Of a stretch of DNA of 64,000 bases, positions 35,346 to 48,819 are shown in pieces. The notes under the pieces were generated by a model that was not told the DNA's origin, made no database searches, and saw nothing but the letters and a program-made list of their open reading frames with translations. Made by a program: the position numbers and the translations under genes. The first letter of the stretch is position 1. The number at the start of each line of letters is the position of its first letter. The stretch comes from Larimichthys crocea (Eukaryota; Chordata; Actinopteri; Sciaenidae): contig NC_040021.1 in NCBI RefSeq assembly GCF_000972845.2, forward strand, positions 5,532,867 through 5,596,866. Direction: 5' to 3'.

Positions 35346-38285
35346 CGTGAGAAAATATATGTTTTTTTAGATCATTAGACCATTTTAAAGATCAATCAAG
35401 GGCCGTGACATAGTCAACAATGAAAAATGAACAACAATGCCCTCGGCAGAGATGGGGATTGACAGCTGGGACAAAATCAATACAACATGGCGTACAATAG
35501 GAGTCAAAATATTCATGCAAAACACAGATTATTATCATTATTAGCCAAATTGTCCCACTTGATAACAAAGATGCCATAGATTTGGACATTCTTAGAGGAT
35601 GAAAACAAACTCTTCCAATGCACGACGATGATCAGAAAGCTGTCTGAACACATGAGTGTGTGTAGGGTTTGTTTGCATGTGTGTGTTGTTGGCGACTGTC
35701 GATTGAAAGATGAGGCAAATCTAGCGCTCGTCATGCTTATTTTCTTTTATTCTCTTCAAAACATCTCCGGCTACTGTTAAACCCAGGAGTGCTTTGGACC
35801 TCCTGCAGAGGAGGAGGAGGAGGAGGAAGAATAGGAGGGGAGCGCTGCGTCAGGATTTGTGTGTTTCTGCATACTGTGTGTATGTGTGTGTGTGTGACAG
35901 AGAGAAAGTGAGTAGAGGAGGGCGGGAGAGGCCATCTGCATTAAGAGCCTCATTACCAGGCGTGTCAACCAGGCATGCTCTCTATCAGCGACAGAGCTCA
36001 GAGAGACACCGGGAGATAATCAGAAAGGGAGGAGGAGGAGGAGGAGGAGGGCTGATATAGAGAGGAGAGAGGAGTTCAAGAGTTATTAGGCACCGAAGGA
36101 GACATCAGCGATTGAGAAAGGATGGGTGAAACAGGTAGACGGAAGGTTCAGAGGACGAGGGAGAGGAGGAGGAAGATAGAGTTAGTGGAAGTATACACAA
36201 GCAATGAGAAGCTGAATGGAAGTTTCTGAGACTGTGTTTGTGCTTGTTAGAGGAGAGCGATGGAAACTCGTTTTTTTATTAAAAAGATACTTACTTTTTT
36301 GGTAACATTACAAAAATTAAAGTAAATTTGCAAGAAGAGAGTCGAGCAGAGAGATTGTTCAGTATCGTACACCCTGCAGGCGACCGACCAGACTTCACGG
36401 TTAAACCGGGTTGATGCTGAAGCAGGAAAATAAATTGACAATTTTAATTATTAAATTATCGTTTAAAGGTTTCTCCACTGAGCTGTGGATTTCAGGTTTG
36501 TTCACATGAGATGGTATTTTTAAATTTCTTGTTACATCTGTGCTCTTACTGGTTTGAAGTGTTGAAATGTAATATACCACATTTTTTGTACAGCGGTTGT
36601 GGCATGTGGCTGAGTAAAACATTTTTAATATCGATTATAGAGAGAGCGGGACAGAAAAAGACTCAACAAACTGGTCAAGAGGTCCAGCTCGGTTTTATTT
36701 ATCAATATATGAATCTAAATGTGACGACTGTGTGGTTGTTGCTCATATTGTCGAGTAATACTTTTCAGGGGCTGTGAGCTGTTTATCGTGCAAAAAGACC
36801 CAAACAAACAACTGCGACTTAAAGCCTCCAAATGTGAGGATTTGCTGCTTTATGTCACTGTGAATTAAACATCTTTGTGTGTCAGACTGTTTATTTAAAC
36901 ATGTCATTTTGGGCTTTTGGATCTTGTGCTTTTTATATTTTCTGACATTTTTTTAGACTGGTTGATTGAGAAATAAACAGTGGCTTAATTGGTAGTTACA
37001 GTAATCATTAGCTGCAGCCTTGAACTGGGTTTTCATATTGGTTTGCTGCCAGTATCGGTCAATAAATGTCGAGTCGAATACTAATTCCACCGCACACCAT
37101 AAAGGTACAACAATCCAGTGTAATCAGCAGCAAACAAATCAAACTGCAACATAGCTCGGACGGTGTGAATCACTTTACCCCTGTGAAGACCTATTCTCAT
37201 ATACTGTACATCAATATGATTTTTCTTGCAGTATAAGATTTGAACTCTTGACTTTGTATCAGATTAGAGTCAGCATGATGCATGAGACCCTGAAGCCAAG
37301 CCAAACAACTCTATCGATAAAAGATAGTAAAACGTCAAGAATGTGTGGCCCTGCGCCGGGGAACATTTGAAAAGTTCTTAGAAGTTGCCAGAAAAGTTGA
37401 CTCACTGGAGTTACGTGTGTGTTAATGTGAAAGTTAGCAGCCTGATTTGCATGACTGGATATGAACTCACAATTCACAAGAGACGCCGGTGTGGAGAAAA
37501 ATCCCAGACAAGGTTTGTAAACCAACAGAGAAATCAACATTTTATTTAGCTAAAACCATGTGACTTATTTATATTATCGCTGTCCTGCAGAAACCTCGCT
37601 GCATCTTTAAAAAAAGGCAAACACATCAGGAAGGGTGAAGAAAACGATTGATTTCCCTGTTGATGTTTATCTGACTCTGGCATAATCAAAGGTGCGGCCT
37701 GATCCTGATGAAATATTTTCTCCTTTGAAGGATTTATGCTGAAAACATAAAAAGATAGTTAATTTGTTGATAAAAGGTCTCCACAGAGAAGCTACAGATG
37801 TGTTTATAAGTTTATGGTAATGTGGATCTAACCAAGCCGGGCTGAATATGATGTGATGTGAACTCACCAGAGGTACTGCAGAGTGGGTTTTTCTGCCCAT
37901 CAGAGAAATCAACGTTTTTATGAGGTGAATTCATCCCAATGTCATAATTTTTGAAAAATATGTTGATGTCAGTCTGCTATGTTAATGTGAAAGCAGCCGT
38001 GCTTAGCTGAATGGATTTGATGGAATACACCAGAGGGAAACCTCTCAGACTCTCTCAGCCCGGGACCCAAATTCAGTGAATATAATCAATGTGTCCTAGA
38101 AAATATGAAGGAGAGGAAGGAGGGTGGAAAGGAAGGAAATGAGGAAGATTGGAAGGATGCTTTGTGCGGTAATAACTTGGCAAAATGATATGTAGTTTGT
38201 TAAAACATGCAGAATGAAAGCAGATTATGGAGACATGGAGTGCTGAGGGGTGAAATACAAACATTACACACTTTATTTTTTACTC
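35346..38285. other. Gene-free stretch
   Basis: No supported exon. It contains short GGA-rich tracts (about 35808-35830 and 36029-36050) and a small TG tract (about 35877-35896), otherwise AT-rich DNA. Confidence 0.45.
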
Positions 38286-38289
38286 CTAG

Positions 38290-38500
38290 AGTTCATTCAC
38301 ACTGAAAGAAGTACTCAGATTCTTTGCTTACAGATGAAGTACCAATTCCAGAATGTAAAAATACTCCATTACATAGTTCATGAAGCTGTAATCTTAAAAG
38401 TAACTACTAACTAAAGCTGTTAGACAAATGTAGTGGAGTAAAAGTCATTTGCATTAATGTGTAAGCATCATTTTATGTTGCAGCTGGTAGAGCTTTGCTG
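38290..38500 (+). repeat. Common fish repeat fragment (agtactcagat…aaaaatactcc type)
   Basis: Contains gaagtactcagattctttgc, gaatgtaaaaatactccatt and tagtggagtaaaagt, the phrases of a very common percomorph repeat. Confidence 0.6.
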
Positions 38501-38659
38501 TTGGCTATGCTGTTGGGTAGATTAGCCCATAGAAATGCATTGTACTTGGTCATCATTGGGTTTGTATCTCATAACTTGGTCTGCAAGGTAACAAATAAAT
38601 GTAGCATAAAGGAAGTACAACATGGAAATACCTACCAGGTACCTTTAAAATTGCAATTA

Positions 38660-38830
38660 CTTCCTCCCACAAAGACATGCAAGTTAGTTTGTGACTCTAA
38701 ATGTCTTGTAGGTGTGAATGGTTGTTTGTCTCATGTGTTGAACTGGCAACTTGTCCAGGGAGTACCCTGCCCTCTTGCCCAACGTTAGCTGGGATTGACT
38801 CCAGCCCCCCCACGAGGATAAGCAGTTTAT
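38660..38830 (-). repeat. Repeat R2, minus-strand copy
   Basis: Read on the minus strand it carries tccaccatccattttc-like R2 words in degraded form. On the plus strand gtttgtgactctaaatgtct, gtccagggagtaccctgccc and ttagctgggattgactccag are the reverse complement of the R2 core. Confidence 0.65.
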
Positions 38831-41800
38831 CGAGCAAATTGACGTCGTTGTCAATCAGCTAATCAATCCATGAAGTAATCGCTTCAGAACGGCTCGTAAC
38901 ACGATCTGTCGCTCAGATCCTGAAAGGCTAATTAAAGGGTTGATGATCTGTTTGTAACATGAAAGGTCATTTTTAGAAACAGTGTGGAAACTGCAAAAGT
39001 ATGTATATTCTTATGTGTCTGGCAGTATATTGTTAGAAATTTTTTAAAACCAGAAACCAGAAACCCAGTGTTGGTCCGGCTTTAGTCAGGAAGTCCTTGA
39101 GCGAGACACTGAACTGTAGGAAAAAACCATATAAGTGAATTTGGACAAATGTGTTGCCAAATCTGAGACAGGAAAAGTGTTGTAAAGTGCTGTACTATAA
39201 GTACAAGGACATGGACTTTTTATGTCTTCATCCATTTGAACTGACAGCGAACTGTCAGTGTCAGTGCAGAAGTGTCCGGAAATTCAATTCCCGTTTGTTT
39301 TTATTTTATTATTTTGGATCAAATAAATGTAACCCGTTCACGAGTAATTGTATTTAGTCAGATCCGATGTGATTAGACTCATCGCGGCGCTCGTATGTTT
39401 CTCTATATGTTTGTAGCTTCCTGTCACACTGTGTTTGTGAAGCTGTCACTGCCTTCAAGGCAAGAATTAATCAATGACATTGTGCCAAAGACACAGATCA
39501 CATAACCACCAACAGGTGTGTGTCTATGTGTACTTAAGAGGAATCCTCTGAGAGCTAAAATTAGCCAGGTGCTAAGTTGGAACGGTGGAGCGTCCTTCCT
39601 GTCAATAAGAAAGGCAGGCAGCTGGAGAAGAGTTGAGAAAGGGAGGGACTCGATTGCCATCGCGTACAGTAGAAGTAGGTGAGGATGAAGTGATACCTAC
39701 TGACTTCCGATGTAAATCACATTAAACTTCTTTCTGTCACTATTTTGCAGCGTAAATTGTGAGCCAGACACAGATTTGGTAACCGTGTACACGAAATACA
39801 CAAAGTCAGAACACAACAGGTAGAGAATCAGAGTTCAGTCCATGAATCCACCTGGATAGTCTCAGGTTCAGATACATTTCAGGCTGACTGTGGAGGTTTG
39901 ACCGGTCTGAACCGACCGCAGCGTGATGTCAGGCTGGGTTTTTTCCAAAAGTTGGATCTGGCTCAACTTGTTTTTTGGCCCCTAACAGCGTGCACCGCAA
40001 CGTCCAAAACGGACCACCCTCACTTGAACGGATGGAAAAAAACTGCATTCTCGCCGCAGCACAGGGTTCTGTCTGGATTCTGAATGCGCCCTGACATAAA
40101 TGTATTATCGCCACAATTAATTTTGACAGCTCCTAAAGCCCCTCATTTGTTCGGTTTTGGTGGGAAATTGGCTAGATTGCTGTACGGCACAAGACATAAG
40201 AAAGGACGAGGAAAGAGAGTTCTTCCAGACAGAGATGACACTGAAGCTTTCAGAGTTTCTTAGAAGTGGATGAAAAGATTATTTGATTTCAGCAAATAGG
40301 AAAAGAAACACGTGCTCGAGTCTCTAGTTTGAAAACACAAGCAGTGACCGGAACAAAATAATTGACATAACCATGGTGACATTTGTTTGTGGCAATTATA
40401 CCAATATATCCCAATTCATTTGAGGATAATATAGGTCGTACGTATGTTTACAAAGGTTACGCTATGATTGCACAAGCAATGCATGAACGTGTGATTCATA
40501 AACACAGGCTAATCTTTCATGGGACAGTGTTTATCCTAATGCACGTGTGAGACTTCAGATATCTGCTCCAGTTTGTCTTGCATATTAAATTATTGTTGCA
40601 TGTATCGTTGTGTGTATCTGTGTACGAGTGTAGCATGTTCCTATTACAGTAGCGTGTTAATATTTGACTTGTGCTTTCCCCCCGCGGGGCTTCGCTTCCT
40701 CACACAAAGCACATCTCGCATCGAGCAAAATCTTGGTGTGTGCGCGCGCGTGTGTGAGGCCATGTGTGCGAGTGTTAGCTCGCTGTTTTGTTGTCAGAAC
40801 AGCATTGATAATGCTGAGGAGAAAATCAATAGTTAATTCTACCAGGGACACAATAGCTGCTCTGCCCGGCTCCATTCTAGTGCGGGCTTAGACACAGAAA
40901 GAAACAGGGCATGAGTTGATGAATTGGTAAGTGTGTGTAAGTGTGTGTGTGTGTGTGCGCGCGCACGTGAGTTCATACAAGGTGTGCATGTGCACAAGCA
41001 ACTGCACCCAGACTATTTACTGTGCCTCAAAAAATAAGCAAGGCTGCTATTGCAGGAGAGAACATAAAAATTGTTGGTTGGATGACCAACTTTTTTCAGT
41101 TGGAATACAACTCCCAGCGAGTTTGAATCCGTTTCTTATTTTAGGCAACGTTCAGCTCAGAAATAATCCAAATGTGTTTGCATATATATATGAAAAATAA
41201 TGGAAATGAATTCAAGTAAATGTGTTGAAGAGCATCACGGCTCCACGTTGAGAAAATAAAAAGAAGTCCTGCGTACTCCAACTCGTAGACTGCAGAAGGT
41301 GATTTCAGCGAGCATAAATGACCACTTAAATGACTAATCTTCACTCTGAAGCACGGTGCAGTTTGACGGCTTCAATCCTCTGACCCCTTTTTAAGATTTC
41401 CTCACATATCAGCTGCTGCTGTGTGGGTAATTCCTCTCCAGTAACATTTCACTTTTAGCCCACCAGGTCGATAACTTCAAAGAGAGACAAATGCAGTTTA
41501 CCCCTGCAGAGTTTCACTACAACGCTCGTATTAACCGGTCATTAAACTGAGCGAGCGCTCGGGTTATTTTACTGGAAACAGCTGAAAAACAACTCTCAGT
41601 TCTCTCATGCAAATGTGCCTCAAACACCCAGGGGCGTCGCTAACGACTGTAATTAATGTGATTAATCGATTAATTGTTTTGCTCTGTAAAATGTCAGAAT
41701 GAGGTGGTGGGAAAAAAAAAGAAATTTCATGATGAACAATCAGTTCATGATCACATAATCTTCATGTTTGAGAGGCTGGAGTTGATGTTTTGACTTTTTC

Positions 41801-42740
41801 TTGATAGTAGATTAATCAGATTTTAGAAATCTAGAAAATATATTCTCACCCACATAAAGGCAGTATTCAAATGTATTTAAGACACTGAACTTTACAACCC
41901 TACCAGTACTCTGATTATCAAGTAAAACAGAGTGAGCAGCTGTAAACTCTGGCTGCTCTGACTCCCTCAGTTTACACTCTACATACATCATGGACATAGG
42001 AAAACTTGTTGCCCTCACAGATGTGTGAATGTCAGCTGGAGTTACACTTTTGGCACACGGAGCTTCCAGGAAATCTCTCCTTTCCCTTTTGGACTGGCTG
42101 CAGTTTCCACATTTGTAACACCACAAACATCAACGCGTTCAGCAGACTTTCTCGCTTCTGCTCATATCTTTATTTGGGGGATTGGAGCCATGGCCTTGTC
42201 TGTGTGTGTTTAGAAGTGTGTGTAAAAAGTTCAACTGCAGAGATGATAGGAGTTCTTTAAACTGCAACGGCTCCTAATAATTTAAAGACTACATAAACGT
42301 GTTATGTATAATATATCAGAGTCTTCAGTGAAGGTTCGTTCAGCTCAAAGTGGAACAAGGGTTTTAATTATGATTTTAATTTATGACTTGTAGTGTCACA
42401 AATATTATCACCGGTACTTCTTTCTATGGCGTTCTCAGCCCAAGTTGAGTGGGCCAACATAAAGCGTTTGTCACCGCATGATGCGTGACAACCAACCGAC
42501 CAACAGCTATCGTTTTCGATTTTTGATTATCTGAAATAATGCGATCTCACTACACATCTGTGCGGGCTGCCGGCACGCTCCACGCGTTTTTTTTAACGAG
42601 GGATTTTCTCGCGTCTGTCTCTGATGGATTGATCATGAGTGTATGTTTGCTTTGAGATTTGACACTGTGACCTCGTGGCTAAAGCACTGCACGCCTGACA
42701 TATAGATGTGCAACTGCTAAAACAGACGCTACTGACCCTT
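38831..42740. other. Gene-free stretch
   Basis: No exon or clear mobile element seen. Short TG/GC-alternating runs occur at about 40736-40752 and 40931-40968. Confidence 0.45.
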
Positions 42741-42741
42741 A

Positions 42742-42759
42742 TACACACACACACACATA

Positions 42760-42806
<47 letters not shown>

Positions 42807-42974
42807 ACACACGTCTGCAGCTGCAAAGACTTTGGGATGACCTCCGTTTCTTCATCTTTCTTTTCTCTACGCCGTCCTCTCATCTCCGTCTCGCTCTCTG
42901 ATCTCTCTGGGTGCTTATATTTTCCCAAGGAGCTTCCTGTGGTAACACATGGTGTCAATAATGAGCCCCCTCCG

Positions 42975-43006
<32 letters not shown>

Positions 43007-43012
43007 ACACAC
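42742..43012 (+). repeat. Two CA microsatellites
   Basis: (CA)n at 42742-42804 and 42977-43013, separated by pyrimidine-rich DNA that continues to about 43260. Frames through them on both strands are artefacts. Confidence 0.95.
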
Positions 43013-43269
43013 GAATGCAGACACTTTCCCCTCCTCCGCTATTCATAATCCTACGTCCCCTCTCGCCTACTTCTTTCTTTCCTGTCCCCTGTCTGCTCTT
43101 TCTTTCCTACTCTCCTTTCATCCCTTGGACTCCTGATCATCTCCTTCTTCCTCCCTTTGTCTCTTCATTACTGCTCTTCTTCTCGTCAGTGTTTTCTTGT
43201 TTTGTTTTTTTACTATTCTTTTTTTTTTTTTGTTCCTTCACCTCGTCTCTTTCACTCCTTTATTTGGTT

Positions 43270-43914
43270 GAATAGAACGTGGTGAGACATCCTGTATACT
43301 GTGAAATATCAAATCAACAAACGTTGGAATTAGAGTTGTCACGATACCAAAATGAGCAACCACGATACTATACCAGACGAAGTATCACGGTTCTTGGTAT
43401 TATCGCGATACTGCAGCCTTTTTTTATTATTATTATTTTTATGAACTGCAATGTATTTGTACAAGTTATAAATACTTATTAATTACTTATAATGTTGTTT
43501 GGTGTATGATAAACATAATACTGGTGAAGTAAGAATTAGACTGAGACAAGTTTGAAACAACGAGTTTGGTTTTTTGAGCAAAATTAGTGGAGCCACTGAT
43601 GACGAGGCCGTGGCAGACTCGCCGCTCGGGCCCGGTGCTTCTGCCACGTCTCGTTTTTGTGCACGCGTCTGGGCGAGACAGAACTTTAAGCTTGTTGTTT
43701 GTTTTGAAGCGAATTTCTGTCGAAGCGGAGCTGTCTTCCTGAAGTTCGTTCTTGCCGGCAGGAGGAGAGTAGAGGCGGCCGCTATGTAGCGGAAACTGGC
43801 ACCGGTAGTTTAGTAATCCACGGTAGTACCGTTGTGTAGAATTTCTAGTATAGTAGGAACCGTTACGATTTGGCACCGCGGGGTACCGTGGGTATCGTGC
43901 AACTCTAGTTGGAA
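43270..43914 (+). repeat. First copy of a gap-flanking duplication
   Basis: Matches 43925-44527 in direct orientation, starting gaatagaac-tggtgagaca. It ends exactly at an N run. The copies differ by substitutions and by several small indels, so they look like two haplotypes placed side by side rather than one read twice. Confidence 0.88.
43331..43907. mobile_element. Non-autonomous hAT-type element with 8-bp target duplication
   Basis: The left end TAGAGTTGTCACGATACC and right end GGTATCGTGCAACTCTA form a 17-18 bp terminal inverted repeat with one gap. The 8 bases before it are GTTGGAAT and the 7 readable bases after it are GTTGGAA, cut off by the N run, so the target duplication agrees as far as it can be read. 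An 8-bp duplication is the mark of hAT transposition. The interior shows no transposase. At about 577 bp it is a non-autonomous element. Confidence 0.82.
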
Positions 43915-43924
43915 NNNNNNNNNN
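43915..43924. other. Assembly gap (10 N)
   Basis: A second 10-N scaffold join, placed exactly between the two copies of a duplicated hAT-containing segment. Confidence 0.98.
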
Positions 43925-44527
43925 GAATAGAACATGGTGAGACATCCTGTATACTGTGAAATATCAAATCAACAAACGTTGGAATTAGAGTTGTCACGAT
44001 ACCAAAATGTGCAACCATGATACTTTACCAGACAAAGTATCACGGTTCTTGGTATTATCACGATACTGCAGCCTTTTTTTATTGATATTATTTTTATGAA
44101 CTGCAATGTATTTGTACAAGTTATAAATACTTATTAATTACTTATAATGTTGATAAACATGATACTGGTATATAAGACAAGTTTGAAACAACAAGTTTGT
44201 TTTTTTGAGCAAAATTAGTGTTTCCACTGACGCCGCTCGGGCACGGTGCTTCTGCCGTGGTGAGTGTGTCGTCTCGTTTTTGTGCACGCGTCTGGGCGAG
44301 ACAGAACTTTAAGCTTGTTGTTTGTTTTGAAGCGAATTTCTATCGAAGCGGAGCTTTCTTCCTGGAGTTCGTTCTTGCCGGCAGGAGGAGAAGAGTAGAG
44401 GCGGAAACTGGCACTGGTAGTTTAGTAATCCATGGTAGTACCGTTGTGTAGAATTTCTAGTATAGTAGGAACCGTTACGATTTGGCACCGCGGGGTACCG
44501 TGGGTATCGTGTCACTCTATTTGGAAT
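43925..44527 (+). repeat. Second copy of the gap-flanking duplication, with its hAT element
   Basis: The hAT element here spans 43986-44519, flanked by GTTGGAAT and TTTGGAAT (7 of 8 bases equal). Compared with the first copy it lacks several short internal segments. The sequence then runs on into unique DNA. Confidence 0.85.
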
Positions 44528-47330
44528 ATTTATAGTCCATAGTTGATATGTGCGTTGTTTTTTTAAGTCCGGACATAAATATTTGTTGTATTCTTTACTC
44601 TGTATTATATAAATGTATTCATTTTGGCTGCTGATGAACTGTGAGTAAACCTCAGCCTATCAAAAGCATTCAGCGCTTTGCTGTTTCTCCTTTTCACATC
44701 CTTCCCCCTCTCCTCCGTGCCCCTTTGCCCCCCCCCACTATCACTCTTTCATCCCATGTAGGAGTACCGCTGACAACCTCTGCAGCCATAGCTAAGCCGA
44801 GCTCAGTGTCCGGCCTCAGCTTGTTTGTCTTACTACTCCTTCACCGTTGATTTCTGGTGGTCTTATTGTTCTGCTCCAGCTCGTATCATTTTCAGTTCAA
44901 ACCCCTCTGTTTATCCGCGGCGAACACACTGAGAGCGAGCTGTCTTTTTACTGGAGAAATCTGTCTGACACTCTCAGTTCAAAGACAGCCATAAAACAAG
45001 ACAGACGCCCCCCCCCGGGCTGTATTTTGGATTTTTTCGTACGTTGGGTTTAGTTTGTGTATGTTTTTTTTTTTACGAGGCAAACTTTGGGAACGAGTTC
45101 TCGGTTTGTTGATTTTGGTCTGGGGTGGTTCCTGTCTCAGATCTCATGATGTTTCATCTAGCATGTGTAGCTCAGCAGTGGGCTGCACCAAGATGGTTTC
45201 TTTGAATCAGAGAAGCACACTTATCAACACTGGTAATTGTAGTTCATCCCTCTACAGAATTTCCTGTAAATTATCATCAACATCTTCCCAGAAAGAAACT
45301 TGCATTGAACTGAAATTTGTGTGTTCATTTCACCACTTTTGACATTATGATTATGAGGAAAGGAAAAATCTAAAGTTATATTCTTGCAGATGTATAGACT
45401 TCTTCGAGACTGTTACATGTCCATATTGACATTTATGTGGCAGAGACCTTTAACAGCTGCAAGAATTATGACTCTTGTCCAGTGGGAGCAAGCATTTGTT
45501 AAAGAGCCACAAAGTCAGTCAGAGTTTGACAAAGGAAACTGCAGTTTGTTGCTCACTCTTGACTGATAGTCAGTGTTCTTTCAGTGTCCTCTGACTTTAA
45601 CTAAGTAGTTACCAATAATCGAATCCTCTAACACAAAGCTGTCGTTAAACCGACAGAACCTTAACCATTGCATGTCAGAATACTAACCTGAAATAGCTTT
45701 TTCTAAAAGCGGCGTAACATCAAAAATCACCCCCTAACTCGTTATGTGTTTAAGAAACACAGTGTTACCCTCAGATCTCCCACCGTGTTGTTATCACCAC
45801 CTACCACCGCTTTGCTGTTTGAGCTTAATAATTAGCCGGGTAATTAAAATGAACCTCACTTCAGGGTTACCATTTCACATTTTTCTGTGGGTTAATGAAG
45901 AGTCTCGGTGTGGTTTTTACAGACACTGAGGTAGCACTAAGAAGGATGATGATGCAGCCTTAATTAGCGGACGAGAAGAGGTCAACCTGTAGCCTGTAGA
46001 AGCTGTGAATGCAATCGTCACGTTCAATTTGCACGAGTCAATTATGCAGTCAATTCAAATGTAATCTCGCTCAAGAATACGAGACAATATGAAGCTCGTT
46101 CACCATGGCACACATGGCTCACACATGTTAACGTGGTCAGCTTTTTGTCTGCATACAATCTTTGATTCTTTGGCTTTGTCGTGGCTTCATAATGCTGTTT
46201 TCGCTCCCAAAGAAAGAATTCAAAACAGTCATATTCAAGCCAGTTTATTAAACCTAATCCAGACAGAACATTCCTGAGGACACAGCTAAGAAAATTCTAC
46301 GTTTTTATGTCATTTACAGTTTCTAGCATTTCTTCTTTTTTTATTGAAAGAAGTTTTAACTCAAAAAGCTTTACAGAAAAATTATTGAAAGAAGTTTTAA
46401 CTCAAAAAGCTTTACAGAAAAAAAACCCAGTACCAGGCTCCCACAGACATGGAAATTGTTTGTGGATAATGTCTCAAAAGCTGAATTTTTACACTTTTGT
46501 TTGCGAGTCTGCTGCGGGTCTCTGCGGTCAGCACGTCTGAGCCGAGGCTTTTGTTGGACTGGTGTTTCTCTGAAGTCGTTTATAGATTGATACCGGCTGG
46601 TTTTTAGTGGCTGCTAGAAATTACCAATTACCTCAACCATGACATCCTTGTTCAACACATGGTCACAAAATGTGTGTGTGTGTGTAAGAAACATGGAGAG
46701 ACATTGTCGGAGAATGTGAATGGTTGTTGTTGCACGTGTTGTCATCTGGCTGTGATGATTTTGTAATGAATTAAATCGACCTCTAACCTCTCACACTCAT
46801 AACCAGGGTCAGGGTCACTGCCCTCTGCCTTAGACTATCATGACCTCAGCCTGGTGTGTGGTTCATGTCAGAGTGCCTGAGATCGTTCCGGAGCCGCGTG
46901 CAGATACGAGTTTGATTCGTACTAGTGCTTGAGCTGCAGAGTTCAGACGGTTTGATCTAAATTTGTTGATCCTCAGAAGAGTGCAGCGTTCAACAGGCTG
47001 TAGAGCACAAAACTAAAGTTTGACTTTGTAAGGCATAACTTGAGTGTAAAAGCTCAGAGTTCTTGCACGACCTGTGTTGGAGCCATTTTTTCTATTTGTA
47101 TATGAAATAGTGTTTTTTTTTTAGTACAAAAAGGTGAAGCACTGATCACAGAGCAGGTTGCACAAAAAACCTACAAGCCTCTGAGAGGCTGCTACTGTCC
47201 CAGCACTAACTGGCATGTCGCCGTTGTGCGGCATGACGGTCAAATAATCCACATTTCCAAACGTTCTCACAGGCATATTAAAGAGTATTTAATTGTACAT
47301 CACCTTGTCCATTCATGTAATAGAAGCATT
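44528..47330. other. Gene-free stretch
   Basis: No supported exon. The only structured item is the 41-bp exact tandem duplication at 46341-46422. Confidence 0.45.
46341..46422 (+). repeat. 41-bp exact tandem duplication
   Basis: Two identical units starting ttattgaaagaagttttaac and ending ttacagaaaaa, head to tail. Confidence 0.95.
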
Positions 47331-47334
47331 GACA

Positions 47335-47455
47335 CTTACATTACATTGTCTGAGCACCCAGGTTTCATTCAGCCTGCATCAGGCTCTGGCTTCAAAACGA
47401 CTCTTCAGAAAGCTGCAGGCGATGTCACGCATATGCCGTACATTCCTTATACCAT
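47335..47455 (-). repeat. Repeat R1, fragment
   Basis: Contains gagcacccaggtttcattca, gcctgcatcaggctctggc and cgatgtcacgcatatgccg, matching the distal part of the R1 copies at 51.2 and 63.8 kb. Confidence 0.7.
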
Positions 47456-48065
47456 CAGTGCAAATACCATTTCATATTTGCACATATATGTATAGGTAAA
47501 CCCAACACAATAGGGGCTCCAACAGCCTATATGTTCTTATTTCATTTCAAATCATCAAGGCTGTTGGGAAAAGAGTTGGGCTGTTGTCATTAATCACTAC
47601 CGTGGCTAAAGAGGAAAAGAAATGAACCTGCCTTGAGCAACACAAAATTCAAGATACACTCAGTCGACTCGCTTTTAACTGCTCAAACTGCCGTACGCTC
47701 CTTCAGTACCTGGCAGTCTGCGGTTTGTTGCTCATTTGTAACTTTTAATTAAAATCAAATACGTACAGCCGGCTTTGACTGACAGCTGGATAAATGAGTG
47801 AAAGTCGAGGGCTTCCTATCCCAACAATTGCAGTTTCTGGCTTTACTGACAGATCTGTATGCAGTGCACACACACTCTTTGCAGCACAGCTCCTAGATAG
47901 AAGCACACGCACACACACACATGCACACACAGAAAGAGGCAGCAAACAGAAAGGCCATTATTTTGGGGCTGAATGTTTGTGTGATTGAGCTGATAAAGCA
48001 TCAGAGGAATACGAGTCTATTAGACTGGCCTGGTTAGCTATGGATTTAACATTTATACACACCTC

Positions 48066-48072
48066 TGTGTGT

Positions 48073-48114
<42 letters not shown>

Positions 48115-48230
48115 CAAAGAGACGAAAAACACAGGCAGAGGCAAAAGTAGAGTGAAGGGGGAAGAAAGAGGTATGTGTTGTGTATACATTTTTGCTTTTC
48201 CATTATTCCAGTTGCTTTTCTCATCAATAT

Positions 48231-48283
<53 letters not shown>

Positions 48284-48494
48284 CTACACAGAGAGCGAGA
48301 GGGGGACATATTCTGTATGTAATTTCACATTTCCATTATATTTTTTGTATTTCCATTATTCTGGTCCAAGGCAAACCCACAGAGAGCCTAATGCAGAGCA
48401 AATGTTCACATCTGACACGAGATGAAATATGTGAAAAATGGTGTGTTTTGTATGTGTGTGTGTGTGTGTGTGTATGTGTGTGTGTGTGTGTGTG
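48066..48494 (+). repeat. Three TG microsatellites
   Basis: (TG)n at about 48066-48113, 48233-48280 and 48452-48493, all in the same orientation and about 170-220 bases apart. Confidence 0.95.
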
Positions 48495-48819
48495 AGTATG
48501 GACGGCGGCCACAGAGCCTTTGCAGCCCTGCAATAATAGACCGGTGACACTCGGGAATTTTGCGCACTGGTCTGTGATTGGACAAGGCTGGTACGGAGTG
48601 AATTATTCCACAAAGTCAATGAGGTTGGCAGAGATGTAGCCGGGGTAGTTGTGTGTTTTCTGCTTAAATAACGTCACAGTGGTTGGGCTTTATGGAGGAA
48701 AGAACACAAACAAACACCCAAGTGCCAAAAACTGAGATAAGCTCAATTTGATGACGTTTGGATGGATGACTCATCTTGTTGCTGAGTGTCTCTGAGACTG
48801 CCAGCGTCACTGTGTCGTT

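Noticed and set aside
41812..42126. 104-codon minus-strand frame with several cysteines
   Set aside because: No homologue or motif recognised, no promoter or splice context, and a length expected by chance in 64 kb.
42593..43275. Long overlapping frames on both strands rich in His-Thr or Cys-Val
   Set aside because: They run through CA/TG microsatellites and pyrimidine tracts. Perfect dinucleotide repeats stay open in most frames.
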